Assembly (NCBI GenBank): GCA_003522105.1 | Contig: DPGF01000038.1 | Coordinates: 1 to 17,607 of the forward strand | DNA length: 17,607 bases | Direction: 5' to 3' | Source of the DNA: Oscillibacter sp. | Lineage (GTDB): Bacteria > Bacillota > Clostridia > Oscillospirales > Oscillospiraceae | In this document: positions 6,485 to 14,237 of the stretch, one piece after another | Layout: every line of letters begins with the position of its first letter | Numbering within the stretch: position 1 is the first letter of the stretch | Position numbers and translations under genes: made by a program | The notes under the pieces: generated by a model | What the model was told of the DNA's origin: nothing | Seen by the model: only the letters and a program-made list of their open reading frames with translations | The model's database searches: none

Positions 6485-8931
6485 CAGTCCTCTTCTTTCT
6501 CCGCGGTCTTTTGGGCCGCGGACTTCGCGCTTGTCTTCTTTGCCGTCGTTTTCTTGGCGGCGGTCTTTTTCGCGGCGGGCTTCTTTTCAGGCGTTTCTTC
6601 GCCGTCCGCCGTTGTCTTTTTGCTTGTCTTTTTTGTCGTGGTCTTCGCCGCTGTCTTTTTGGCGGCAGGCTTCTTTGCGGCGGTCTTCTTGGCCGCCGTT
6701 TTCTTGGCGGCGGGCTTCTTCTCCGCGCTCTCCGGGGCTTCGGCAGTTTCCGTATTCTCCGCCGGTTCAGCGTCCTCGGCAGCTTTCTTCTTCACGTAGC
6801 CGCGCTGATCCTCTGGCACAAAGCGCGAGCAGGCGGGGTTGATGCAGTACGGGCGCTTAAAGCCCCTGCCCGCCTTTTTGAACATCGTCTGCCCACACTC
6901 CGGACAGTCATCCTTCGTCGGCACGTCCCAGGTCATAAAGTCGCATTTCTTCTCCGGATCGCTGCTTGTGACGAATTCACAGGCATAATAGGTGTACTGC
7001 TTGTTCGTCTTCTTGCTCACGCCCGTGCGCTTCATCATGCGTCCGCCGCACTTGGGGCAGCGGCCGTCCATCACAATGACAAGAGGCTTGGTGAAGGTAC
7101 ACTCGGGATAGCCCGGGCAGGCAAGGAAACGGCCGAAGCGCCCGCTCTTGATGACCATATTGCGTCCGCAGATGTCACACTTTTCCTCGCTCACCTCGTC
7201 GGGTACCTTGATGCGCACGCCCTCGAGCGCCTCCTCGGCATTTTTCAGGTCGCGCTCAAAGCCGCCGTAAAAGTCGCGGATCACGTCCTTCCACGGCGTC
7301 TTGCCCTCTTCCACGGTATCGAGTTTCTGCTCCATGCGGGCGGTAAACTTCATGTCCACAATGTCAGAGAAGCGCTCCTCCATCAGTCCCGTCACCACCT
7401 CGCCAAGCGGCGTGGGACGCAGGTACTTGCCGTCCTTCACGACGTATTCGCGATCCAGGATCGTCGAAACCGTGGGCGCGTAGGTCGACGGGCGGCCGAT
7501 GCCGTTCTGCTCCATCGCGCGAATGAGCGTTGCGTCCGTATAGCGCGCGGGCGGCTGGGTAAAGTGCTGAAGCGGCGTATACGCTTCAAGCGCAAGCCCC
7601 TGCCCCTCGGTGAGCGGCGGGAGCGTGCCCTCCTTCTCTTCCTTGCTCTCCTCGTCGCGGGATTCCTCGTAAACGGCGGTGTAGCCGGAAAATTTCAGGT
7701 TGCTGGCGCTCGCGTGGAACTCGTGCTCGCCTGCCATGATCTGCGCGCTCACACTGTCGTACACGGCGTTCGCCATCTGGGAGGCGAGGAAACGGCTCCA
7801 AATCAGGCGGTAGAGGCGATACTGCTCACCTGTCAGGTCGCCCTTGATCTGCTCTGGCGTCAGGTTGACATCCGAAGGGCGAATGGCTTCGTGCGCGTCC
7901 TGTGCGCCGGCCTTGGCCTTGTAGTGGCGGGCAGCCTTGGGGTAGTAGTCCTGCCCGTAGCGGCCGAGAATGAAGGTCTTCGCCGCGGCAATGGCCTCCT
8001 CGGAGATGCGCAGTGAGTCGGTACGCATATAGGTGATGAGACCCACCGTGCCCTCGCCCGTGATGTCAACGCCCTCGTAGAGCTGCTGGGCGATGGCCAT
8101 GGTGCGGCGCGGCGTCATATTGAGCTTGCGCGAGGCCTCCTGCTGCAAGGTAGAGGTCGTAAACGGAAGCGAGGGAGAGCGCTGCTTATCCGTGCGCTTG
8201 ATGTTCGTCACGGTAAAGGGCTTGTCGCCGATATCGGCAATGATGCCATCCACCTGCTCGCCCGAGGTCGGCTCGACCTTTTTGCCGTCCTTTCCGTAAT
8301 AATGCGCCTCAAAGGTCTTGTGCGAGACTTCGTCCGTGAGGTCGACGTCGAGCGTCCAGTATTCCTGCGGCTCAAAGGCCTGAATCTCTTTCTCGCGGTC
8401 GTCCACCATGCGCACGGCGACAGACTGCACGCGGCCCGCCGAGAGACCGCGGCGCACCTTTTTCCACAAAAGCGGGCTGAGCTCATAACCCACGATGCGG
8501 TCGAGTACACGGCGCGCCTGCTGCGCGTCGACCAGGTCCTGATCGATGGCGCGCGGCTCCTTGATGCTCTCGGAGACGACCTTTTTCGTGATCTCGTTAA
8601 AAGTCACGCGCTTGGCCTTTTCATCGTCCAGATTCAAAAGCGCCTTCAGGTGCCACGAGATCGCCTCTCCCTCGCGGTCAGGGTCCGTTGCGAGATAGAC
8701 GGTGTCGCTGTCCTTGGCGGCCTTCTTGAGCTCGCCGATGAGCTCCTCCTTGCCGCGGATGGGCTGATAGACGGGCTCGAAATCGTGCTCGATGTCCACA
8801 CCGAGCTTACTTTTGGGAAGGTCGCGCAGGTGGCCCATACTGGCCTTGACCTCGTACTCCCTGCCCAGATATTTTCCGATGGTTTTCGCCTTGGCCGGAG
8901 ACTCGACGATCACCAGATGCTTTTTTGCCAT
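6484..8931 (-). CDS. topA: DNA topoisomerase I with three zinc ribbons and a histone-like Lys/Ala tail
   Basis: This type IA topoisomerase relaxes negative supercoils by cutting one strand. The 815 residues run as follows. The TOPRIM domain opens with VIVESPAKAKTI (7-18) and has the Mg2+ motif DPDRE (83-87). The catalytic tyrosine is Tyr301 in LITYMRTDS (298-306). The late core motif GIGRPSTYAPTV (477-488) follows. Three four-cysteine zinc ribbons have cysteines at 585/588/605/611, 625/628/651/663 and 676/679/696/701. Residues about 713-815 are a low-complexity tail of AAKKT/PAAKK-type repeats, rich in Lys and Ala and resembling histone H1 tails, ending in acidic EKEED. GGAGG precedes ATG 8931; the gene begins 5 bases after dprA ends and its stop overlaps trmFO. 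The usual enzyme is about 700 residues, so the tail explains the extra length. Confidence 0.97.
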   Translation of the reverse strand: MAKKHLVIVESPAKAKTIGKYLGREYEVKASMGHLRDLPKSKLGVDIEHDFEPVYQPIRGKEELIGELKKAAKDSDTVYLATDPDREGEAISWHLKALLNLDDEKAKRVTFNEITKKVVSESIKEPRAIDQDLVDAQQARRVLDRIVGYELSPLLWKKVRRGLSAGRVQSVAVRMVDDREKEIQAFEPQEYWTLDVDLTDEVSHKTFEAHYYGKDGKKVEPTSGEQVDGIIADIGDKPFTVTNIKRTDKQRSPSLPFTTSTLQQEASRKLNMTPRRTMAIAQQLYEGVDITGEGTVGLITYMRTDSLRISEEAIAAAKTFILGRYGQDYYPKAARHYKAKAGAQDAHEAIRPSDVNLTPEQIKGDLTGEQYRLYRLIWSRFLASQMANAVYDSVSAQIMAGEHEFHASASNLKFSGYTAVYEESRDEESKEEKEGTLPPLTEGQGLALEAYTPLQHFTQPPARYTDATLIRAMEQNGIGRPSTYAPTVSTILDREYVVKDGKYLRPTPLGEVVTGLMEERFSDIVDMKFTARMEQKLDTVEEGKTPWKDVIRDFYGGFERDLKNAEEALEGVRIKVPDEVSEEKCDICGRNMVIKSGRFGRFLACPGYPECTFTKPLVIVMDGRCPKCGGRMMKRTGVSKKTNKQYTYYACEFVTSSDPEKKCDFMTWDVPTKDDCPECGQTMFKKAGRGFKRPYCINPACSRFVPEDQRGYVKKKAAEDAEPAENTETAEAPESAEKKPAAKKTAAKKTAAKKPAAKKTAAKTTTKKTSKKTTADGEETPEKKPAAKKTAAKKTTAKKTSAKSAAQKTAEKEED
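6490..6720 (-). repeat. Degenerate Lys/Ala-coding repeats at the 3' end of topA
   Basis: This stretch encodes topA residues 738 to about 813. Units of about 15 bases (GCCGCCAAGAAAACG-like) recur many times in two blocks separated by a KKTTADGEETPEKK spacer. In the opposite strand it reads as an artefactual FFAAVF-type open frame. Such tracts change in copy number by slippage or recombination. Confidence 0.7.
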
Positions 8932-8936
8932 GAATA

Positions 8937-10148
8937 TTATTCCTCCAGTAGTGTGACAGTCAAAGAAAAATGCTTGCCGCCGCTCTGTTCGACGTAACCC
9001 TCAAGCTCCATCATCGTCAGCGCGGAAAGAACACGGCGCGTAGGGATCTGCGTTTTTTCGATCAGGTCGTCCACTTGCAGCGCGCCCGCTTTCAGCGCGC
9101 GCAGAATGGCCATCTGATCGTCGGTCAGTCCTAAGTCGTTGGTTTTCAGATTCAATTCCGGCAGCGCGGGTGTTTCCTCCACCGCCGCCTGTTTGGCGCG
9201 TGCGAGTTCCTCGCGCGCCTGATAGCCGAGCGTTCGCGGCAGCTCCACGCGCTCGCCAAGGATTTTGTGCGGATACTGCGCTTCGTATTCGCGCAGCACG
9301 TCCCAGCTGTCGGTGATGAGCGCCGCCGCACCGTCTGCGATCAGGCGGTTGCAGCCGCGGCTCATGGGCGCGTCGATGGGGCCGGGCACAGCAAATACGT
9401 CGCGCCCCTGCTCAAGAGCCGTATTTGCCGTGATGAGCGCGCCGCTCTTTTCCGGTGCCTCGACCACGACGGTGGCAAGGCTCAATACACTGATGATGCG
9501 GTTTCGCACGGGAAAATGCCACGCCTCCGCCGCCGTCCCGGGCGGGTATTCGCTGATGAGCGCGCCCGAGGCCGCAATGTCGCGGTAGAGCCATTCATTC
9601 TCTGCGGGATAGACGACGTCGAGCCCGTTGCCGAGCACGGCGATGGTCTTTCCGCCCGCGCGCAGCGCGCCGCGATGGGACGCTGAATCCACACCCGCCG
9701 CCGCGCCGGAGATCACGACCGCTCCCTGACGGCTCAGGCCGTAGGCGATCTTTTCCGCCGCCTCGACGCCATAGGGCGAGGCCTTGCGCGTGCCGACCAT
9801 GGCAACGGCGACCTCCTCGTCGATGACGGGAAGCTGCCCCTTCACATAGAGAAGGCACGGCGGCTCAAAGATGTTGCGCAGGCGCACGGGATAGTCCGCG
9901 TCCTGCATCGTAAGAAGGCGCAGGCCGAGGCGCGAGCACGCGCCGAGAATGCGGTCGGCGTCCTCCATCGGCTTTTCCGCGAGCAGCGCGATCTGCCGCG
10001 GCTCGATGCCCTCAACAAGGCGGTATTCGTCTTCGTCGGCGTAGAAGATGTTCTCCGGCGAGCCGAAATGATCAAGCAGCAAAAGTTTTGAGCGATTCGT
10101 CAGTCCCTTGACTTCCGAGAGCCACACCCAGTATTTGAGTCCCGCCAT
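8937..10148 (-). CDS. dprA: DNA-processing protein DprA (Smf)
   Basis: This 403-residue single-strand DNA-binding protein loads RecA on incoming DNA during transformation and is also widespread in bacteria not known to be competent. An N-terminal helix-hairpin-helix/SAM-like region (1-100) is followed by the Rossmann-like core. The core holds VGTRKASPYG (118-127), SGAAAGVDSASHRGAL (147-162), GNGLDVVYP (173-181), PVRNRIIS (213-220) and SGALITANTALEQGRDV (235-251). A winged-helix domain closes it (about 341-395). I chose ATG 10148 because AAAGGAGAGG lies 5 bases upstream; the in-frame ATG at 10166 would place that site inside the coding region. It follows the RNA methyltransferase by 19 bases and precedes topA by 5, so it is in the same operon. 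Confidence 0.96.
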   Translation of the reverse strand: MAGLKYWVWLSEVKGLTNRSKLLLLDHFGSPENIFYADEDEYRLVEGIEPRQIALLAEKPMEDADRILGACSRLGLRLLTMQDADYPVRLRNIFEPPCLLYVKGQLPVIDEEVAVAMVGTRKASPYGVEAAEKIAYGLSRQGAVVISGAAAGVDSASHRGALRAGGKTIAVLGNGLDVVYPAENEWLYRDIAASGALISEYPPGTAAEAWHFPVRNRIISVLSLATVVVEAPEKSGALITANTALEQGRDVFAVPGPIDAPMSRGCNRLIADGAAALITDSWDVLREYEAQYPHKILGERVELPRTLGYQAREELARAKQAAVEETPALPELNLKTNDLGLTDDQMAILRALKAGALQVDDLIEKTQIPTRRVLSALTMMELEGYVEQSGGKHFSLTVTLLEE

Positions 10149-10167
10149 GAGAACCTCTCCTTTCATT

Positions 10168-10929
10168 TTATCGGTACATCTCCCAGAGAACGACCGTCGC
10201 CGCGATGGCCGCGTTGAGCGATTCGCAGCGCGGGTTCATGGGAATTTTCAGCGTTTTGGCGCACTCGTCCAGCACTTGCTGCGACAGTCCCCGCCCCTCG
10301 CTACCGATGGCGACGGCCGCCCTTGCAAGGTTTGCCTCGGCAAGCGGTACGGTATCGTCGCGCAGGGCCGTGCCGTAGAGCGGCACGCCGCTTTTCCGGA
10401 GCAGCGCGAATAATTCCTCCGCTGTAACGGTGTAGGCCTCGCGGCGGAAGATCGCCCCCATTGTGGCGCGCGCCGTTTTGGGGTTATAGAGATCGGCGCA
10501 GGCATTGACTAAGAATACGCCGTCGCAGTCGAAGGCGTCCGCCGTGCGCAGGATCGTACCGACGTTTCCGGGGTCCTGTACGCCGTCGAGCACGAGATAG
10601 TGCTTTCCCGAAAGCGTTTCGGGCAGCTGCACCTCGGGCAGCGCCACGGTGAAGAGCGCGCCCTGCGGCGTTTCCATGGGGCTGACAGAGCGCATCAGCT
10701 CCTCGCTCACGCGCACAGCGCGCACGCCGTCCGGAAGCGGCGGAATGTCGACCCCTTCGGAAAAGACCGCCGTTTTCACCTCCGCGCCCCATTTGAGCGC
10801 CTCGGCAAGGAGCTTTGTTCCGTCGCAGAGATATTCCCCGCTCTTTTTTCGATAAGACCGGGAGGACGCCAGCTTGCGCAGATGTGTCATCAGCGGATTC
10901 TGCCGGCTCGTGATGGTTTCCGCATTCAT
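10168..10929 (-). CDS. SpoU/TrmH-family RNA 2'-O-methyltransferase
   Basis: This 253-residue SPOUT enzyme should methylate a ribose 2'-OH in rRNA or tRNA using SAM. The N-terminal part (1-105) resembles the RNA-binding substrate domain. The three SpoU motifs are visible: motif 1 LDGVQDPGNVGTILRTADAF (114-133, with Asn122 and Arg128), motif 2 AVAIGSEGRGLS (205-216), and motif 3 IPMNPRCESLNAAIAATVVL (229-248), which forms part of the trefoil-knot SAM site. The overall arrangement resembles the RlmB/TsnR/YsgA-like group, but the target nucleotide cannot be assigned. A G- and A-rich ribosome binding site precedes ATG 10929. It is the first gene of the operon driven from 10970-10999. Confidence 0.92.
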   Translation of the reverse strand: MNAETITSRQNPLMTHLRKLASSRSYRKKSGEYLCDGTKLLAEALKWGAEVKTAVFSEGVDIPPLPDGVRAVRVSEELMRSVSPMETPQGALFTVALPEVQLPETLSGKHYLVLDGVQDPGNVGTILRTADAFDCDGVFLVNACADLYNPKTARATMGAIFRREAYTVTAEELFALLRKSGVPLYGTALRDDTVPLAEANLARAAVAIGSEGRGLSQQVLDECAKTLKIPMNPRCESLNAAIAATVVLWEMYR

Positions 10930-10969
10930 TTTTCCCTTTCCCCCCAGTTTCTTATTAAATATGTATCAC

Positions 10970-10999
10970 ACTATATTATCAACTGCAGCCCTTTGTCAA
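10970..10999 (-). promoter_or_regulatory. Sigma-A promoter of the RNA methyltransferase-dprA-topA-trmFO-plsX operon
   Basis: On the minus strand, TTGACA (10999-10994), an 18-base spacer and TATAGT (10975-10970) form a strong promoter, with transcription starting near 10963. It is divergent from the pepT promoter, about 50 bases away. No other good promoter was recognised in the short gaps down to plsX. Confidence 0.8.
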
Positions 11000-11050
11000 G
11001 CAAAAGAATCCCGCCAGTTTTCTCATTTTGTACGATTCCTGCGACGCCGC

Positions 11051-11080
11051 TTTACAGCGCGCCTCCTTTTGTGGTACACT
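11051..11080 (+). promoter_or_regulatory. Sigma-A promoter for pepT-pepP
   Basis: TTTACA (11051-11056), an 18-base spacer and TACACT (11075-11080) with an upstream TGG (extended -10, TGn) form a plausible promoter. Transcription would start near 11087, giving about a 40-base leader before ATG 11127. Confidence 0.7.
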
Positions 11081-11126
11081 AAGCGGGAAATATCACGCAG
11101 CATGACTGCAAGGAGGTACCTTAAAA

Positions 11127-12338
11127 ATGGAATCTGCCAAATCGCGTTTTCTGCGCTATGTGACCTACTACACCACCTCGGATGATTTCACCGGCACTTC
11201 TCCCTCCACGGAGCGGCAGAAGGATCTCGGAAACGTTCTGATGCAGGAGCTCGAAGCGCTTCATCTCGAAGACGTTCACATGGACGATTGCGGCAATGTG
11301 CTCGCAACGCTCCCCGCGAGCGAGGGCGTGGACGCGCCCGTCATCGCGCTCATCGCGCACATGGATACTGCGCCCGACGCCTCGGGCGAGAACGTCAAGC
11401 CCAGTCTCGTGCGCTACGAGGGCGGCGAGCTGAAGCTCAATGATTCCGTTTCCCTCACCGAAGCGCTCTGCCCCGGTCTTGAAAGCCACATGGGCGACGA
11501 GCTGATCGTGACCGACGGCACGACGCTGCTCGGCGCGGACGACAAAGCAGGCCTTGCCGAGATCATGGCCGCGGTGGAGACGATCCTGGAAAAGAACATC
11601 AAGCACGGCGAGGTGCGCATCATCTTCACGACCGATGAGGAGATCGGCCACGGCACGGACGGGCTCGATGTGCAGGAGCTCGGCTGCGACTACGGCTACA
11701 CCGTGGACGGCGGCCCCCTCGGCGAGATCGAATATGAGAACTTCAACGCTGCCGCCGCGGTGCTGACGGTGCACGGCGTTGGCGTTCACCCCGGCAGCGC
11801 CAAAAACGTGATGGTCAACGCTGCGACCGTGGCGATGGACTTCCACGCGCTGCTGCCCGAGGACGAAGTACCCGAAAAGACCGAGGGCTACGAGGGCTTC
11901 TTCCACCTCACGGATATGGAGGGCGGCATGGCAAAGGCCACGCTGCGCTACATCATCCGCGACCACGACCGCGAGAAGTTTGAAGAAAAGAAGGCTCTCT
12001 TCGCCGCCTGCGCCGAGAAGATCAATGAGGTCTACGGCGACGGCACCGCCGAAGTCGACATCACCGACAGCTACTACAACATGAAGGAAAAGATCCTGCC
12101 GCACTTCCACCTCATTGAGCGTGCGGAGAATGCCTTCCGCGCAAATGGCGTCGCCCCCATGTGCGTACCCATCCGCGGCGGCACGGACGGCGCGAACCTT
12201 TCCTGGGCCGGTCTTCCCTGCCCCAACCTCTCCACCGGCGGCTACAACTATCACGGTGTACGCGAATGGATTCCCTCTGCCAGTCTGGACATCATGACGA
12301 ATGTGGTCGTCACGCTCACCGCAAGCTTTGCCGAATAA
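11127..12338 (+). CDS. pepT: Peptidase T (tripeptide aminopeptidase, M20B)
   Basis: This 403-residue cytosolic di-zinc enzyme removes the N-terminal residue from tripeptides. The motifs are those of PepT: AHMDTAPD (77-84, His78 and Asp80), GADDKAG (136-142), FTTDEEIGHG (167-176, catalytic Glu171 and ligand Glu172), TVDGGPLGE (192-200, Asp194), PIRGGTDGA (348-356) and the last His ligand His376 in GGYNYHGVREW. The length matches the family. AAGGAGG lies 10-16 bases before ATG 11127. It begins the plus-strand peptidase pair and is followed after 40 bases by an aminopeptidase P gene, a sensible combination for stepwise breakdown of imported or recycled peptides. Confidence 0.96.
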   Translation: MESAKSRFLRYVTYYTTSDDFTGTSPSTERQKDLGNVLMQELEALHLEDVHMDDCGNVLATLPASEGVDAPVIALIAHMDTAPDASGENVKPSLVRYEGGELKLNDSVSLTEALCPGLESHMGDELIVTDGTTLLGADDKAGLAEIMAAVETILEKNIKHGEVRIIFTTDEEIGHGTDGLDVQELGCDYGYTVDGGPLGEIEYENFNAAAAVLTVHGVGVHPGSAKNVMVNAATVAMDFHALLPEDEVPEKTEGYEGFFHLTDMEGGMAKATLRYIIRDHDREKFEEKKALFAACAEKINEVYGDGTAEVDITDSYYNMKEKILPHFHLIERAENAFRANGVAPMCVPIRGGTDGANLSWAGLPCPNLSTGGYNYHGVREWIPSASLDIMTNVVVTLTASFAE

Positions 12339-12378
12339 GGCAAGCGCTATCCTATCAGAAAGTAAGGAGTGTTTTCAG

Positions 12379-14178
12379 ATGAACCCTGTCGAAAATCTCG
12401 CAGCTTTGCGCGCGGAAATGGCAAAGCGCCGCATTGACGCCTATGTTGTCGTGACCGACGACTTCCACACCTCGGAATATGTGGGCGAGCACTTTAAGGC
12501 GCGCGAATTTCTCTCCGGCTTCACCGGCTCCGCCGGCACGCTCGTCGTGCTGCCCGAATCTGCCGCGCTGTGGACGGACGGCCGCTACTTTTTGCAGGCC
12601 TCGCAGCAGCTTGCCGGCTCCGGCATTGAGCTCATGCGCATGGGCGAGGCGGGCGTTCCCGAGATCCCCGCGTTCCTGCATGACCACGTAAGCGAAAACG
12701 GCTTCATCGGCTTCGATTCCCGCACGATCAGCAACGACTTTGCCCGCCGCATCGGAGAAAAGGTGAGCGAAAAGCACATTCGCTTTGCAGGTGACGAGGA
12801 TCTTGTCGACCTTGTGTGGACGGATCGCCCCGCGCTCTCCTGCGAGCCGCTCTGGGAGCTCGAGCCGAAGTTCGCAGGCTACACGCGCGCGGAAAAGCTT
12901 GAAAAGGTGCGAGAAAAGATGAACGAGCTCGGCGCGGACGTGTTTGTGATCCCCGCGCTCGACGAGATCGCGTGGCTTTTGAACCTGCGCGGCGGTGACG
13001 TTCTCTATACGCCGGTGTTCCTCTCCTACCTGCTGCTTGAGCGCGGCAAGGCCACGCTCTGCGTGCAGAAGGAGGCTGTGAGCGCCGAGATCGAGGCGCA
13101 CCTCGCCGCCGACGGCGTGGCGCTCGCCCCCTATGACGATATCTACCCGCTGGTCGCCTCGCTCCCCAAGGGTACGCGCGTGCTGCTCGACGGCGAGCGC
13201 GCCAACTACCGCATCACGCAGAGCGTTGGCACAGGCGTGGAGACGATCGACCGTCCCAGCCCCATTCAGCTCATGAAGGCGATGAAACACCCTGTCGAGC
13301 AGGAGAATGAGCGCATCGCCCACATCCGCGACGGCGTGGCCGTCACGCGCTTCATCTACTGGCTCAAGCACACGATCGGCAAGGAGACCATCACGGAGAT
13401 GAGCGCCGCGAAAAAGCTGGAGAGCCTGCGCGCCGAGGGGGAGCACTTCCTCGACCAGAGCTTTGGGCCCATTCTTTCCTACGGCGCGCACGGCGCGATC
13501 GTCCACTATGCGCCGACCGAAGAGTCGGACATTCCCATGGAACCGCACGGCTTCTGCCTTGCCGATACGGGCGCGCAGTACTACGAGGGCACGACCGACA
13601 TCACCCGCACCATCGCGCTCGGGGCGCTCACCGAAGAGGAAAAGCGCATCTACACGCTCGTGCTGCGCGGCCACTTGCAGCTTGGCGCGGCGAAGTTCCT
13701 CCACGGCTGCACGGGGGAAACCCTTGATATGCTCGCCCGCGCGCCGCTGTGGGAGTCAGGCCTTGACTACAACCACGGCACGGGTCACGGCGTCGGTTTC
13801 GTCCTCGGCGTGCACGAAGGCCCTGAGCGCGTGCACTGGGACGTGAACCGCCAGAAGCGCCACTGCGTTATCGAAGAGGGCATGATCTTCTCGAACGAGC
13901 CGGGCATGTACCTTGCCGGCAAGTTCGGTGTGCGCGTGGAGAACCTTGTCGTCGTGCGCAAGGCGGAGGAGAACGAATATGGCCGCTTCCTCGTGCTTGA
14001 GCCGCTCACACTCGTCCCCTACGATCGCGACGCGCTCGATCTGACGCTTCTCACCTCCCGCGATGTGGAGCTGATGAACGACTATCACGCAAAGGTCTAT
14101 GCGGCGATCTCTCCCTACCTTGCGGGCGACGAGCTTGCATGGCTCAAGGCCGTCACCGCACCGGTCATGTTCGGCTGA
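12379..14178 (+). CDS. Aminopeptidase P family protein (Xaa-Pro aminopeptidase, M24B)
   Basis: This 599-residue, three-domain enzyme releases the N-terminal residue from peptides with proline in second position. Two creatinase-like N-terminal domains cover about 1-165 and 166-305, and the catalytic pita-bread domain follows. All five metal ligands are visible: Asp396 (LADTGAQ), Asp407 (TTDITRT), His470 (NHGTGHGVG), Glu507 (FSNEPGMY) and Glu521 (VRVENLVV). A C-terminal M24-C domain (about 535-599) ends the protein. The length fits the long eukaryote-like and Clostridia subfamily rather than the 440-residue PepP. ATG 12379 follows AAGGAG; the longer frame from 12301 would start inside pepT. It shares a transcript with pepT. 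Confidence 0.94.
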   Translation: MNPVENLAALRAEMAKRRIDAYVVVTDDFHTSEYVGEHFKAREFLSGFTGSAGTLVVLPESAALWTDGRYFLQASQQLAGSGIELMRMGEAGVPEIPAFLHDHVSENGFIGFDSRTISNDFARRIGEKVSEKHIRFAGDEDLVDLVWTDRPALSCEPLWELEPKFAGYTRAEKLEKVREKMNELGADVFVIPALDEIAWLLNLRGGDVLYTPVFLSYLLLERGKATLCVQKEAVSAEIEAHLAADGVALAPYDDIYPLVASLPKGTRVLLDGERANYRITQSVGTGVETIDRPSPIQLMKAMKHPVEQENERIAHIRDGVAVTRFIYWLKHTIGKETITEMSAAKKLESLRAEGEHFLDQSFGPILSYGAHGAIVHYAPTEESDIPMEPHGFCLADTGAQYYEGTTDITRTIALGALTEEEKRIYTLVLRGHLQLGAAKFLHGCTGETLDMLARAPLWESGLDYNHGTGHGVGFVLGVHEGPERVHWDVNRQKRHCVIEEGMIFSNEPGMYLAGKFGVRVENLVVVRKAEENEYGRFLVLEPLTLVPYDRDALDLTLLTSRDVELMNDYHAKVYAAISPYLAGDELAWLKAVTAPVMFG

Positions 14179-14189
14179 TAAAGCAATAT

Positions 14190-14228
14190 AAAAAAGGTTC
14201 GGACTGCAATGCAGTCCGAACCTTTTTT
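14190..14228. terminator. Bidirectional terminator between the aminopeptidase P gene and lysS
   Basis: An 18-bp perfect stem (14190-14207 with 14211-14228) has an AAT loop. The A6 run at its 5' end pairs with the T6 run at its 3' end, so it serves both converging genes; lysS ends at 14238. Confidence 0.93.
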
Positions 14229-14237
14229 CATTGTGTC

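Noticed and set aside
6490..6720. Tandem repeat considered as a CRISPR array or mobile repeat
   Set aside because: The repeats are short, degenerate, in frame and encode the TopA tail; there are no spacers.
4769..6799. 676-codon plus-strand open frame opposite plsX, trmFO and topA
   Set aside because: It is antisense to three clearly identified genes; its FFAAVF-type end is just the complement of the topA Lys/Ala repeats.
10960..10990. Imperfect AT-rich palindrome over the -10 of the methyltransferase-dprA operon
   Set aside because: Only about five bases per arm match at the ends; this is expected from AT-rich promoter sequence.
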